Assembly: GCA_020631735.1 (NCBI GenBank)
Contig: CM036170.1
Coordinates: 63,627,737-63,691,736 of the forward strand
DNA: 64,000 bases
From: Saccharum officinarum
Lineage: Eukaryota; Streptophyta; Magnoliopsida; Poales; Poaceae
Direction of reading: 5' to 3'
The notes below the pieces were generated by a model that saw only the letters and a list, made by a program, of their open reading frames with translations, was not told where the DNA came from and made no database searches. Every line of letters starts with the position of its first letter. The first letter of the stretch is position 1. The translations under genes were made by a program, and so were the position numbers. Shown here one piece after another: positions 9,853 to 19,790 of this stretch.

Positions 9853-12483
9853 TTACCCATATTGTTGAATGATCTGGATAGATGGGATGTGTTTGACCCT
9901 AACAAAATCTTCACTAAGTTCTCCCAATCTATCGGTAAACGAGCTTGGCATGCCCACTAATCTCAGTCTCTGCAAAGTAGCAAGAGACTGCAACCCAGTA
10001 GGAACTGTCGCTAGATTTTCACATGACATGATCCACACTTCCAGGACACATGGCATGGCTCCTTCATCGACATCCCATTCCTCCAGCTCCTCAAGTTCAG
10101 TTATGATAAATATTTTCAGGTTTGGAAAGCCTGGACAGCAGCATCTCATCGCTTTTCCCTGGTATGCTTTGTTCAGCTGGAGGAATAGCAGATTTGGCAA
10201 TTGAGCGAGAACTGATAGAGGATCTTCTTCCAGTTTTGAGAAGCTCAAGCGTAGCTTGGTAAGCTTATCTAACTGACTGAACCAATCTGGCAATTTCTGT
10301 AATGGTCCAGCTATGTGCAGCTTCTGTAGACATGGTGAAGGCTTCAATGTTGCAATGTCAAGAGGTCTGATGCCATCACCAGAGAAGATGGATAGGTATG
10401 ATAGTTCTTTCATATTGTTTACTGAAGAACACAGTGTTTCTGCATCTTCATTGTTTAAGTCCTCTACAGCAAGCTTTTGAAGCTTAGTAAGGCTTGCAAT
10501 CTCATGAACAACAGTTGCACTTGCTTGCAAACCAGTTAATACTTGGAGTTCACCAAGCTGGGCAAGTCCTGTCAGGACCTTGATGCTTTTGCCATCTTGC
10601 TTCATCTCTAGGTTTCTTAAATTCCTCAAACACTTGATTTGAAATGCAATTATATTTATCCAAGTCTTCCTGATATCAAGAGTTTGCAAGTGATAGAGTT
10701 TCTGCGGTGTTCTTGGGAGCTTCTTCAATTTTGTTCCTCTTAGCCCAAGATACCTCAAGTGAAGTAGTCCTCCTATCTCTCTTGGAAGTTTTAGCACATT
10801 GGCATTTTCTAAATCCAAAATTCTTACCAGTTTAAATCTCTTTGCAACAATGTTGCTTTTCAATACAACAGGTGCACTAGCACTGAACATGAAAACAGAT
10901 CGCAATCTTTTCTTGTGTTCTTTGTGGAATTGCGCATGAGATGTCTGTAATGAGATGCGCGGAGCACTAGTGCTTGCACCTTTATCATGACAAATGACAG
11001 AAAAGTTTCCATTTTCAGACAGCGAAACGGCAAGATCGTGAAGAAGATCATGAATTCTGCATGCTTTTACTCTCCCGCTGCTGCTAACGACTGACACTTC
11101 TATCATGCTTCTGTTAATGAGCTCCATGAGGTACTTCTCTGCGGTTGTTTCAAGTGTCTCATAATTTTTCTTTTTCACAAACCCTTCAGCAATCCATAGT
11201 CGAACTAGTTTCTTTCGTGAGATCTCTGAGTCGTATGGAATGACAGAAAGCAGCAGAAAACATGGCTTCAAAGGGTGCGGAAGATCCTTGTAGCTTAAAA
11301 AGAGTGCTTGGTGGACTCCCATTTCACCGTTGCTTAAGTCCTTCTGAATACTCTCCAAGACACAAGTCCATTCGGTGTTTGTTTTACTCTTCCTTGACAT
11401 CATGCTCCCTGCAGCAACTATAGCAAGGGGCAAACCAACACACTTCCTCACAATGTCCTCAGCGGTCTCTGTCAAATCATCAGGGCATACCCCATCTATC
11501 AAGAATGCTTTTCTGCAAAACAAATTGTAGGAATCTTCAAAGGTCATTGGCTGAAGTCGATGGACATAGCTTCTCACATCGATAACTGACTCAGCCACGA
11601 CAACATTACGCGTTGTCATAAGGACCCGGCTCCTGCCATTCTTAGGCAATACCAGCTTGATCGCATCCCAAAGCCCTTTCTCCCAGACATCATCAAGCAC
11701 AAGCAAAAATCGCATACCTCTGAGGCCACTCAAGAGCAGTTCTTGGAGTTGCCTCTCACTGAGAGAGTTTGCCTCGGCAGAGGGGATCCTCACCAGCCCC
11801 CTGGCCATCTCACGAAGGACACCTCGCAGCTCCATCTTATTTGAAACATAGACCCATGAACTGCGATCGAAGTGCCTCTTCACATCTGGGTGGTTGTACA
11901 CCTTCTTGGCAAGCGTGGTCTTCCCAACACCACCCATGCCAACCAAGGACATGACGCTCAGCTCTGATTCCTCACCCAAAATATGCTGATGCAACGCGTC
12001 CAGGTCTCTATCTAGGCCTACAGTATCTTTGTCATGAATTAGGGGAGACGAGGCTAAGCGACCAATGATCTTATCACTGGAGTCTTCTGGGTTCTTGGTC
12101 AGGTTTGGGTACTCAAACCGCCGGCGAGAGATGTCGCTCAGCTGCTTCTTGATGCGCCTGATCCGAGCCTCTACTTTGCTCAATGCTCTCAAGTTACCGA
12201 GGATGCTGCAAGCACGCACCTGATTAGCATCGAAGACATCGAAGACGTCCTCCGAATCAAGCATCATGTCCCTCATCTGGTGGACCCATGCTTCTGTGGT
12301 CGCGCTGCCATCGCCGCTGCACGTCTCCACCTCGTGCAGGAAAAGCTGCATGCTGTGGAGCTCGTCGCGGAGCCAGCAGACATCCTGGCCTGTGGCCAGG
12401 AGGCGACGGCCTTGGTCGGCTACTCTATGCGTAAGCGCGGATGCTATGCCATGGATCAAGGAAGCAAGGATGGGTTCCGCCAT
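9853..12483 (-). CDS. CC-NBS-LRR (CNL) disease-resistance protein
   Basis: A single uninterrupted 876-codon frame starts ATGGCGGAACCC. Domains in order: an N-terminal Rx-type coiled coil (about 1-125) with an EDVID-like stretch DSEDVFDVFD near 76-85; an NB-ARC domain with P-loop GMGGVGKTT (182-190), kinase-2 LLVLDDVW (260-267), RNBS-B RVLMTTRN (286-293), GLPLA (350-354) and RNBS-D CFLLLSVIPYD (408-418); the winged-helix signature RLWIAEGFV (428-436); then leucine-rich repeats from about 560 to the end. The MHD motif reads RIHDLLHD at about 476-483, so Met is replaced by Ile. CNLs are intracellular receptors that sense pathogen effectors and trigger defence, with nucleotide exchange in NB-ARC as the switch. 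Length and single-exon form fit cereal RPM1-type genes. No defect is visible; which pathogen it recognises cannot be told. Confidence 0.95.
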   Translation of the reverse strand: MAEPILASLIHGIASALTHRVADQGRRLLATGQDVCWLRDELHSMQLFLHEVETCSGDGSATTEAWVHQMRDMMLDSEDVFDVFDANQVRACSILGNLRALSKVEARIRRIKKQLSDISRRRFEYPNLTKNPEDSSDKIIGRLASSPLIHDKDTVGLDRDLDALHQHILGEESELSVMSLVGMGGVGKTTLAKKVYNHPDVKRHFDRSSWVYVSNKMELRGVLREMARGLVRIPSAEANSLSERQLQELLLSGLRGMRFLLVLDDVWEKGLWDAIKLVLPKNGRSRVLMTTRNVVVAESVIDVRSYVHRLQPMTFEDSYNLFCRKAFLIDGVCPDDLTETAEDIVRKCVGLPLAIVAAGSMMSRKSKTNTEWTCVLESIQKDLSNGEMGVHQALFLSYKDLPHPLKPCFLLLSVIPYDSEISRKKLVRLWIAEGFVKKKNYETLETTAEKYLMELINRSMIEVSVVSSSGRVKACRIHDLLHDLAVSLSENGNFSVICHDKGASTSAPRISLQTSHAQFHKEHKKRLRSVFMFSASAPVVLKSNIVAKRFKLVRILDLENANVLKLPREIGGLLHLRYLGLRGTKLKKLPRTPQKLYHLQTLDIRKTWINIIAFQIKCLRNLRNLEMKQDGKSIKVLTGLAQLGELQVLTGLQASATVVHEIASLTKLQKLAVEDLNNEDAETLCSSVNNMKELSYLSIFSGDGIRPLDIATLKPSPCLQKLHIAGPLQKLPDWFSQLDKLTKLRLSFSKLEEDPLSVLAQLPNLLFLQLNKAYQGKAMRCCCPGFPNLKIFIITELEELEEWDVDEGAMPCVLEVWIMSCENLATVPTGLQSLATLQRLRLVGMPSSFTDRLGELSEDFVRVKHIPSIQIIQQYG

Positions 12484-13237
12484 GGGGAAAATACCTTTGG
12501 TACAGGGAAGGATGTAACACTAACACAGTCGACTTCCTACTCTGCCTTAGAATAGTCATAGTCAACGTCAACCGGCTTGTGGTTGTTGTATAATTTTTAT
12601 TTTCATTTGAGTAGATATTTTCCCACTTGCATACGACTTTCTTATTATTTTTTATTCCGGCGACCTGCCCAAGAATAAATTAGTTCTTATAGTAACAGAA
12701 ATTAGAGTGTACGTATTAAAGAAGTTGTTGCCAAGAAGCATGCATGTATTGGTGTGGAGTAATATTACATGCTATATGAATGATAAAATAAATTAAAACA
12801 ACTTTGATAAAAAAAGAAAAGAAGTTGTAGCAATAACTTCGTTATTGAGGATAAATAATAATGGTCTCTTCAGTTCGATGTGCAAGGAGCAATTACTGTT
12901 TACCAAAGATGCAAGGCTTTGCCGTTTAGTTCTGTTAAAAGTTACTCTTTCCATGCTAGTAGTTAACAGCAAAAATACTATTACTTATGCATTACTCTTA
13001 TTAGTATTAATAATTATTGTTGTGTCATGGATGCAAGCGGTTGGTGTAGTCTTTTATAATGTGTTTGTGATATAGATAGAGAGGTGTAGTCTTGACTAAA
13101 CCGATTAAATTTAACTTTGCATTTGTTTTGGTTAGCCGGATAAGTTTTAGAAAAGACTTTTCAACACCCCCTCCCCCCTCCCCCCCCAATCGGATCCTTG
13201 TTCCTAACACTAGGGCAGATTGAGGGCATTACAGTGA
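12484..13237. other. 5' flank of the NLR gene
   Basis: AT-rich upstream region of the minus-strand NLR, likely to contain its promoter; no TATA box could be assigned with confidence. A C-rich low-complexity run (CCCCCTCCCCCCTCCCCCCCC) lies at about 13164-13186. No gene is supported. Confidence 0.35.
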
Positions 13238-13374
13238 AGGACTGTTTGGTTCATCCCCAGGCAACTGTATCTGACACTTTGAGCGCTTCCAGATGTTCGA
13301 TTTCAAGCATCTAGGGCTCATATGTGTGCCTGGCGCCGAAGGTATCTAGGAGGGCGTGAACCAAACTCGCCCTA
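13238..13374. mobile_element. Possible short MITE
   Basis: AAGGACTGTTTGGTTCA on the left and TGAACCAAACTCGCCCT on the right are inverted with three mismatches, enclosing about 100 bp. The terminal GTTTGGTTCA word is common among grass Tourist/Harbinger-type MITEs. No target duplication was found. Confidence 0.4.
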
Positions 13375-14545
13375 ATAGCTTGGTGGTTTCGGGTTATAGC
13401 GTGGTGGCAGAGAGCTAGCAGAGACGCGAGACTAGAACGGTGGTCATGGAGTATCTCACCGCTAAGGAAATGACAAAAAGATGAAGAAGATCCAAAGCAC
13501 ATTGAGGTGTAGAACAAACATGGCACCATGAGTTAGAACAAAGGCTGAGATCATTAGATCTAAATCCATCACAAAAATCGAGTGTCTGATGGAGGTACTT
13601 TAATAATAACTAGTAATAGGACGCGCGCCATCGCTCGTGGACGGGCACAAAAAGGATTTGTAATATGAAGAATATACAGACTGCTATATAAGTAAATAAT
13701 GTAGGTAGGTAGATATACATGGAGGATGCGCATAGGTTTATATTGCATTAGCTGCCGGGTGATAAGAACCCACAACGGAGGTAATCTCAGTGTTACTTAA
13801 ATATAAAGGGACGTGCTCACATATATGGTACAAAACAAACATACAGTGCTAAGCATTCGTATTTACATATGTTAACAACATAATCTACGGAGAGACAGCA
13901 GTGTCTAAAAGGTTTTGAACATGATGATATGTTTTCTTCGAGACTGGTCAAGTAGCCGTTGCTGCCAGAAACAAGGGTGTTTACACTCAGCACTGAGCCG
14001 TCTTCCAATAGTGTTTTGTTTGTAGAATAAAGAACTAAGCACCTACAAGTCTGCTCATCCAGAAAATACCTAATGTTGAACCCCCAGCGTGCTCTCAGAG
14101 TCTATAGAATTGCACCTACAAAAAAATGATATGAAAAAGAGTTCTGAAAATGATACCAATGACCAACCTTCGAAAATTTGACAAGAAGATACAAAATTCA
14201 TGGTCAATGAGGATGTCAAATTTGACAAGAAGAAAATTTGACCACTTGTTCCACCAGTCAAAGTATTGTTTAATAATAAACAAAAAGCTAGGGATGATAC
14301 AAAAGCATTAGGTCCGTGCAAATTAACATCAGCAACCAGTAGCAAAGGACAGTTACAACTCTATTGGGGCTTATCCGTTAGTTATAAGCCAATGAGGAAT
14401 AATGCAAGTAATAATAAAAATATACAAATGAGACTAACCTTTCCATCCACAGCGATATGGTCTTACATAAGTAACAGTGATGCCTAGATAGAGAAAAAAT
14501 ATCCAAACTTCAGCAGAAGACAACTCCAGTGAAATATTTGGAAAT
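13375..14545. other. Unassigned degenerate sequence
   Basis: No supported gene. A minus-strand frame at 14008-13817 (ending near LVSGSNGYLTSLEENISS) has exon-like base composition but matches nothing I recognise. Confidence 0.3.
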
Positions 14546-14771
14546 TCACTTTTGGTTAGTAAACAGATTTCCCTCTTTTGAATTTTGCACAAAAAATAGA
14601 GAACCACCGTCATAAAAATTCAGGTGTCCAGGATTTGTCCAAATAAAAAATGCAGAACTTCCGCTTGTATCAGGAACAAGAATCATATCAGCAGAGGATC
14701 TGTCAAGTTTGAGGTGTCCGTGACATGCATCTCACTGATTCTAATCCAGCGGTTGATTGCAGGCTAAGAAC
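14546..14771 (-). pseudogene. Exon-like remnant, possibly tomosyn/Lgl-type WD40 protein
   Basis: Read on the minus strand, a CAG acceptor at 14774-14772 leads into a frame containing GHLKLDRSSADMILVPDT and then FFIWTNPGHLNFYDGG, ending at TGA (14548-14546). The words ADMILVPDT and TNPG(H/Q)L(N/H)xYD resemble, from memory, a segment of plant tomosyn-like WD40 proteins, which bind SNAREs. The frame cannot be joined to the acceptor without a frameshift, and no neighbouring exon is recognised. It is therefore at best a fragment. The family call is tentative. Confidence 0.3.
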
Positions 14772-16074
14772 CTGCAACAGAATGAACTATTTTGTCATTG
14801 ATGGAGGCTGAGTTATCTGCAGTGTAAGATTTGGGAAATAATTGAAAACAATCATGTTCTTCTCTGTTCAGGGAAGTGATTCTGATAGGTATGTATACAT
14901 TATTTGGCTGCTGAGACCTGAACTAAAAAAATATCTTCAGAATTGTTTGGATCTACAGGATGGATTCTGCCTGAGGAAACAATTCTTTCACTTGCAGGAA
15001 ACTCCCATGGTTGATCATGTTTCTTGCAATCCCATATTGGCTACATCGCTATGTTAAGCTAGTATATTGTGTCTCTACACTAAACACATGTCACAGCCAG
15101 GCGACCATGATTTGAGCTAACGGAGCTATGAATTCACTGTACCAAATTTGTAAAGCAGCAAAAATAGTTCAATGTTAACCTAAGATGGCAGTCAAAAGAA
15201 AAAGGAATTGTAGCAACGAGAAAGAAAAAATAGGCAAACCGTGAAAACTTCTTCAGATCTCATATCATCACCATCATTAAAAAAAGATGCCCTCTTTTTT
15301 TAGAATGTATGTGTTGCCGACCCAGCAGACCAGTGCGAGACAATAACAGATCAGGTGTAGCATAACAACATTAGATGGAACATCACTTTGCTTGTCTTGT
15401 CCGGAGGATTTTGTAGTCGTATCCCACAGAAGCATGTGTCCTGTTATAGCTCACAGCAACAGTTGAACCCTCTCTTGAAGCCCAACAAAGAGAGCAAAGT
15501 TCTCTTTCTTCTTCATTGTCATCGATGGTAGTATTTAGTTGATCTTTATCAGCATCCCCCTATGCACCACTGATCTGACCCTTCATGTGTAGACCCCCAT
15601 AGCCTCTGACAAAAATTGCAGCAGGATAACAATAGGCAATGATTTTTTTTTTGTATGACATGGATCTACACAATATAACAAGAAATCAATGGCTGGGAAC
15701 TGTTGTGTCCAAAAAATAATAACGAGGAAGGGAAGTCTAGCATCTTTAAAGAAAATAGAGAGGAAAAGGAAACTGAAAAATCACTGGGCTCTGTTTATTC
15801 CTCTATCCCTTGGTGGCAGCAATACAACCCAAAATCCGTTATTTTTTGTCTGGCTTGGATCGAGTCATCGTAAAAATTCAGGGTTTTTTTATTCTATCAA
15901 ACAAAATCTCCAAGTGGATGGCATAAATGCATGAACTAAATTTTGCAAGTAGAACACCAAAAATAAAAATAAATAAAGGGTACAACAGGAATGTTTCAGA
16001 TACACAAAAGTACTGGGTCCAATATTACGTAGAATTTATAAGACAATCTTACGAGATCCTAACATATATAGATA
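14772..16074. other. Unassigned, AT-rich
   Basis: No gene is supported. Short plus-strand frames at 14842-15057 and 15689-15934 have no recognisable motif and no conserved composition. Confidence 0.3.
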
Positions 16075-16870
16075 TGTTAAGCCTCGGGTCTAATGGTTCC
16101 TAAACGAAGAAGACCCCCGACTGACCCCTTTAGGATCGCTCGGGGGCTCGGGGGCTATGCCCATCGGGCACGCTTACGTGCACCCTCTGGCAAAGAGATC
16201 CGACTAAGCCTGACTCGACCGTAGCTTCCGCCCGGGGCTCGGGGGCTTCCCCGGTCCTTGGCTCCTGCATGGCTCACGATGCCAGGGAAGGCCCGGGCAC
16301 AAGAAGACAAGCCTCGAGCTACCAATGCTCGAGGGCTCCTCGATGCCGCTCCCTAGGCACGGTCCTGCCAACTGCTCCTCTGACAGGGTCACGTCTGGGG
16401 CGTGACACAAGAAGACAAAGCTTCCCACGGCCTCTGGGGGCTCGCGGCCTTTTGGGCCCGCGCATCAGCCTCTGGAGCCAACCTCCTCCGTCACCAAGAA
16501 GACTCCAGAAAGTCTCACCCGGGGGAGGCCGGTCCAAGTTGACACCGGCTGACATGTAGAGTGTCAGAACAGAGCAGCCAGACGATGCCCAAGGCTTCTT
16601 CAGCTCCAAGACACTGCCACGGTCCACAGCGCACCGCTATAAGACCCTCCTGAACTCCGGCACACGTAGACCGTAGACTAAACCTCCAAACCGCCATGTA
16701 CCCGACTTATCTCATTATATAAGGGATAAGGTCGGACCTAGAGGGAGAAGAATCCCATTTCGATTACCAGACACTCCATTCCATCAGCCTCCGCCCTGCA
16801 CAGAGGGCAAGACGACCCGGAGAGAGGCACCGAGACAACTACTTTGATTTGATTCCTACTTAGAGTTCTT
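16075..16870 (+). repeat. LTR relic of a Ty3/gypsy-type element
   Basis: The stretch opens TGTTAAGCCTCGGG, is rich in CTCGGGGGCT words, and has a TATA box (16715-16722) followed by a GC-rich leader with a cluster of CAGAGGGCAAGACGACCCGG-like sequence. That is the layout of an LTR U3-R-U5 in grass gypsy elements. No internal region, PBS or second LTR is attached, so it is a solo LTR or fragment. Its right end is not fixed. Confidence 0.5.
16715..16722 (+). promoter_or_regulatory. TATA box in LTR relic
   Basis: TATATAAG preceded by a GC-rich block and followed by a GC-rich leader. Confidence 0.4.
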
Positions 16871-17253
16871 GGTTAGCAGCTTGTATTCCTGGAATGCAGC
16901 TTTATTTTCATTACTCACCATTCATAAATTACCTTGCTGGTTTGCCAATGTAGGTGCTCAGCGTTTCAAAACAAATATTTGTAGGCACACGTGGATGGCA
17001 AGCAACACGAATGAAGTGGTGTGCCAAGATTTGGTTGTCCATCCGTTTATCAATGTAATCACCATATGACATCCGAAAGAAAAAGAAGGTTGCATTGATA
17101 TATTTGAACTTTGAAGGATAGATAATAACTCCAAAGATTTGACAAAGAAGACTAAGACCTTCGGTAGACAATAGAAGCACAACAGTAATCGAAAAAATAA
17201 AGGTAATCCGCAATCGTCTAATATATAGTAGGTTTTGGTTGGCAATATATTAC
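16871..17253. other. Unassigned, probably intron or flank of the SEC23 pseudogene
   Basis: Follows the splice donor of the last recognisable SEC23 exon on the minus strand. No further SEC23 exon could be read here. Confidence 0.3.
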
Positions 17254-18757
17254 CTCATGGCCTTCTTGATATTGGTGACCAGGCTTTCGCCACTGTGCAA
17301 TTGTTATACCATGGAACAGGCCCGTCTCATAGAGGGTGCAGGCAGTGCAACGGCCGGGGGCCATGACGCTGGAGGGCCCATGAGTACAATATATGTATTC
17401 AGGTTCGTAAGGTCCATTTGATTATGCTGCAACTAGTCCGCTTAGCTAGTGCTTTGTATCACGCGTGACGTGTCCCTTCGAGTCACGACTTCCTTGCCCT
17501 GGACGTGGTGACGGCGTGCTGCTGCGCCACTGCAGGCCTGCGGCCACTCCGGCATTCCCCAGGCCTGGCGTTCCCCGATCAATCAATCCCCGATCTGTTA
17601 TCCATGAGACCGTGATCGTATCTGGCGTTCCCTATTCAGCCGTTCCTCGACTTCGACGCAGCGGATGCTGGACTGAAGACAAAACTTGGTAAGTAAATTT
17701 CCATTCAATATTTTTTTTGAACATATTAGATGTTATCTAAAAAAATATTTGTCCGGAGCTATACATAGGTTTTTTCCCAAAATATACTGTCATTATTTTA
17801 CCGTTCTTGGCACGAATATAATAGTTATTTTACCGTTCTTTGAGCTTCTTTGATGTACTGTCGTTATTTTTTATGAACTACTAAATATATATTGCAAGTT
17901 AGGTCTTATTAGTAATAATATATACTTCAATCGTTATTATATTAAAACATTGAATTGTCAGGCCCTTAATATCTTGCTTGCACAAGGGCCCTCGAAATTG
18001 TTAAGACGGCCCTGCCATGGAATATGACAACAGTAAAATAAGAATCTAACAAAAGGGTCCTATCAGCTGCAATTGGAGTTACATGCAACAGAACTGGCTC
18101 CGGACCCGATTGGAATGAATAAGATACGAGTGATGATTGGATCATCACAATTGCATTCGATACATTCTCTCTGTTTAACATCATTGTGAAATACACACTT
18201 TCATCTGGACTGTTGTTAAAAACCTGCATGGGAAGTAGAAATAATCAGTGCACCGAGAAGTGTGATTTCGCATGATCTGTTGATCAGAACTGCTCAATAA
18301 AGGAGTCAAAATGCTTTACCTGAACAAACTGAGATCGTCTCTAATGAAACATGAACTGAAGAAATATGGACAGACGAGTGGATAAATTGAAGGACGAGGG
18401 TGTTTCTTTGTGAAAGTCTCAAAATGTTGAACATAAAGTAATCAATACTCGATCAAGCCTGAAAGAAGCATGAAGTTTCTACTATCAGTATATTAAGGCT
18501 CCAAAACGGAAATAACAACTACAGCAATCTGGCAACAATTTATTACTGCACTATATTCATCATACTGTGATACCATTTTCTCAAGTGAAATAAGTTCATC
18601 TGCCATGTATGTGCTAATGGTAAAATAATTTAATACATGTCGTCGATTACCTCAGCTTCCTTCTTAAATGAGACCAAGCTTGCCATGACTGCAGCAGCTG
18701 CCTCTTGATAAAAGCCATATATTGGTTCGTACATAATGAGAAAAAAGCAGGCGATAC
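17254..18757 (-). pseudogene. SEC23: SEC23 (COPII coat GTPase-activating subunit) pseudogene, truncated
   Basis: Three exons on the minus strand match SEC23 in order. Exon A (18757-18651) has GFYQEAAAAVMASLVS, like the family GFDQEAAA block. Exon B (18458-18320) encodes LDRVLITLCSTF...DFHKETPSSF...RRSQFVQ but contains TGA (18421-18419) and TAG (18343-18341). Exon C (18223-18015, continuing 17308-17254 across an inserted hAT element) has [39 protein letters not shown] and then TIAQW. B and C join in phase at QFVQ|VFNN across GT-AG borders. In the cell SEC23 forms the inner COPII coat with SEC24 and stimulates SAR1. Here the zinc finger, trunk and gelsolin parts are missing, so only the helical/beta-sandwich middle remains. 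The stops and insertion make it non-functional. Confidence 0.82.
17309..18022. mobile_element. hAT-type DNA transposon (698 bp) with 8-bp target duplication
   Basis: The element 17317-18014 starts CAGGCCCGTCT and ends AGACGGCCCTG, so the termini are inverted with one mismatch (CAGGCCCGTCT versus CAGGGCCGTCT). It is flanked by identical 8-bp duplications CCATGGAA at 17309-17316 and 18015-18022, the size expected for hAT. No transposase frame is present, so it is non-autonomous. It lies inside a coding exon of the SEC23 pseudogene, and the exon frame resumes on the far side of the duplication. Confidence 0.85.
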
Positions 18758-19090
18758 CTGTCGATAAATTAAGCAAAAAAATGATTGTGATCACCAAAGT
18801 AAAGAAAGGTAGATTAAAACATGACTGCACACCACCGGAACCAGCACACCACCAGAATCCGCAATTAAAATTATTTGGCAGCTGGTAGCATGGGAAAGTT
18901 ATCCCTTTCATGAACCCCACAATATTAGCAAGGCAAAACTGATAAATTTACCACTGATTACATAGCTGGTCATATAACTTTCAATGTTAGCTATGGAATC
19001 AATTCAGGCTACACAACACACACACAAAAAAAAAGAAGCATCCTTGTAGATTGGTAACAGAACGGGGGAGAACAGTAGATGTAGGGCAAA
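18758..19090. other. Unassigned flank of the SEC23 pseudogene
   Basis: No further SEC23 exon is readable. An (AC)n/(A)n low-complexity patch occurs near 19013-19034. Confidence 0.3.
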
Positions 19091-19790
19091 ATTGACCTTG
19101 CCACCATGCATATGCCCCACATTGAGAGAGAGGGAGGGAGATGAGCGGGCGTTGGGGGTGCAGCGGCCGCCGACCTGCAGGTGGGGCAACTGCAGGGGCC
19201 CTGCCACGCTGGAGGCCGGCTACCGCGGTGGGATCCACCGGTGCAGCACCACATCCAAAGAGAGATCGAGACAGAGGGAGAGGTAGAGGAAGAGACAGGC
19301 ACCTAGGGTTTCATGGAGCAGACGAGATGTCGCATCGGGGGAAGACGCGCCGGCGACCACTGGTAGGGCTTGCCCCGAGCGCGCCGTGCCCGGGGACGGC
19401 AGCCGTTGGGGCCCCCGCAGCCAGGGGCGGCCACTCACCACCCGCTGCACCGGGGCGGAACCTGGCAGGGGCCGCCGTCGCAGCGCCCCTGCGGCGCGAG
19501 GGGGGGGGGCATGGAGGATGAGGAGGGCGGCTGCGGCGTCCGCTGGCCCGCTCGTGCCAGCCGTCGTCATCCTGGCCGCCGCTCACGTCGTGAGGGAGAG
19601 GGAGCGTAGAGGAGAGACAGAGAGGGGAGGGGAAGAGAAGCTTCCTGAAGGAGAAGCTGAAGCTAGAGTTTATATTTGTCTAGACGGATTCGTACGGGAA
19701 GCAACAGAAGCTAGGAAAATCATAGGAAAGCGAGGAGGAGCTGCTAGAATTAGATTCTAACCGGAGCGACTACAAGCAACGAGGACCACA
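19091..19790. other. GC-rich island with GA-rich edge
   Basis: Strongly GC-rich DNA at 19140-19600 is open in several overlapping frames on both strands, as expected from composition alone, followed by a GAGAGGGAGAG-type purine run near 19590-19650. It resembles a cereal gene's first exon/5' UTR, but no protein is recognisable. Confidence 0.3.

Noticed and set aside
16929..17245. Minus-strand frames of about 95 codons next to SEC23
   Set aside because: They lie after the splice donor of the last SEC23 exon and show no SEC23 or other known sequence; probably intronic.
19141..19609. Long open frames on both strands in a GC-rich island
   Set aside because: Several frames are open at once and none has a recognisable motif; not called as a gene.
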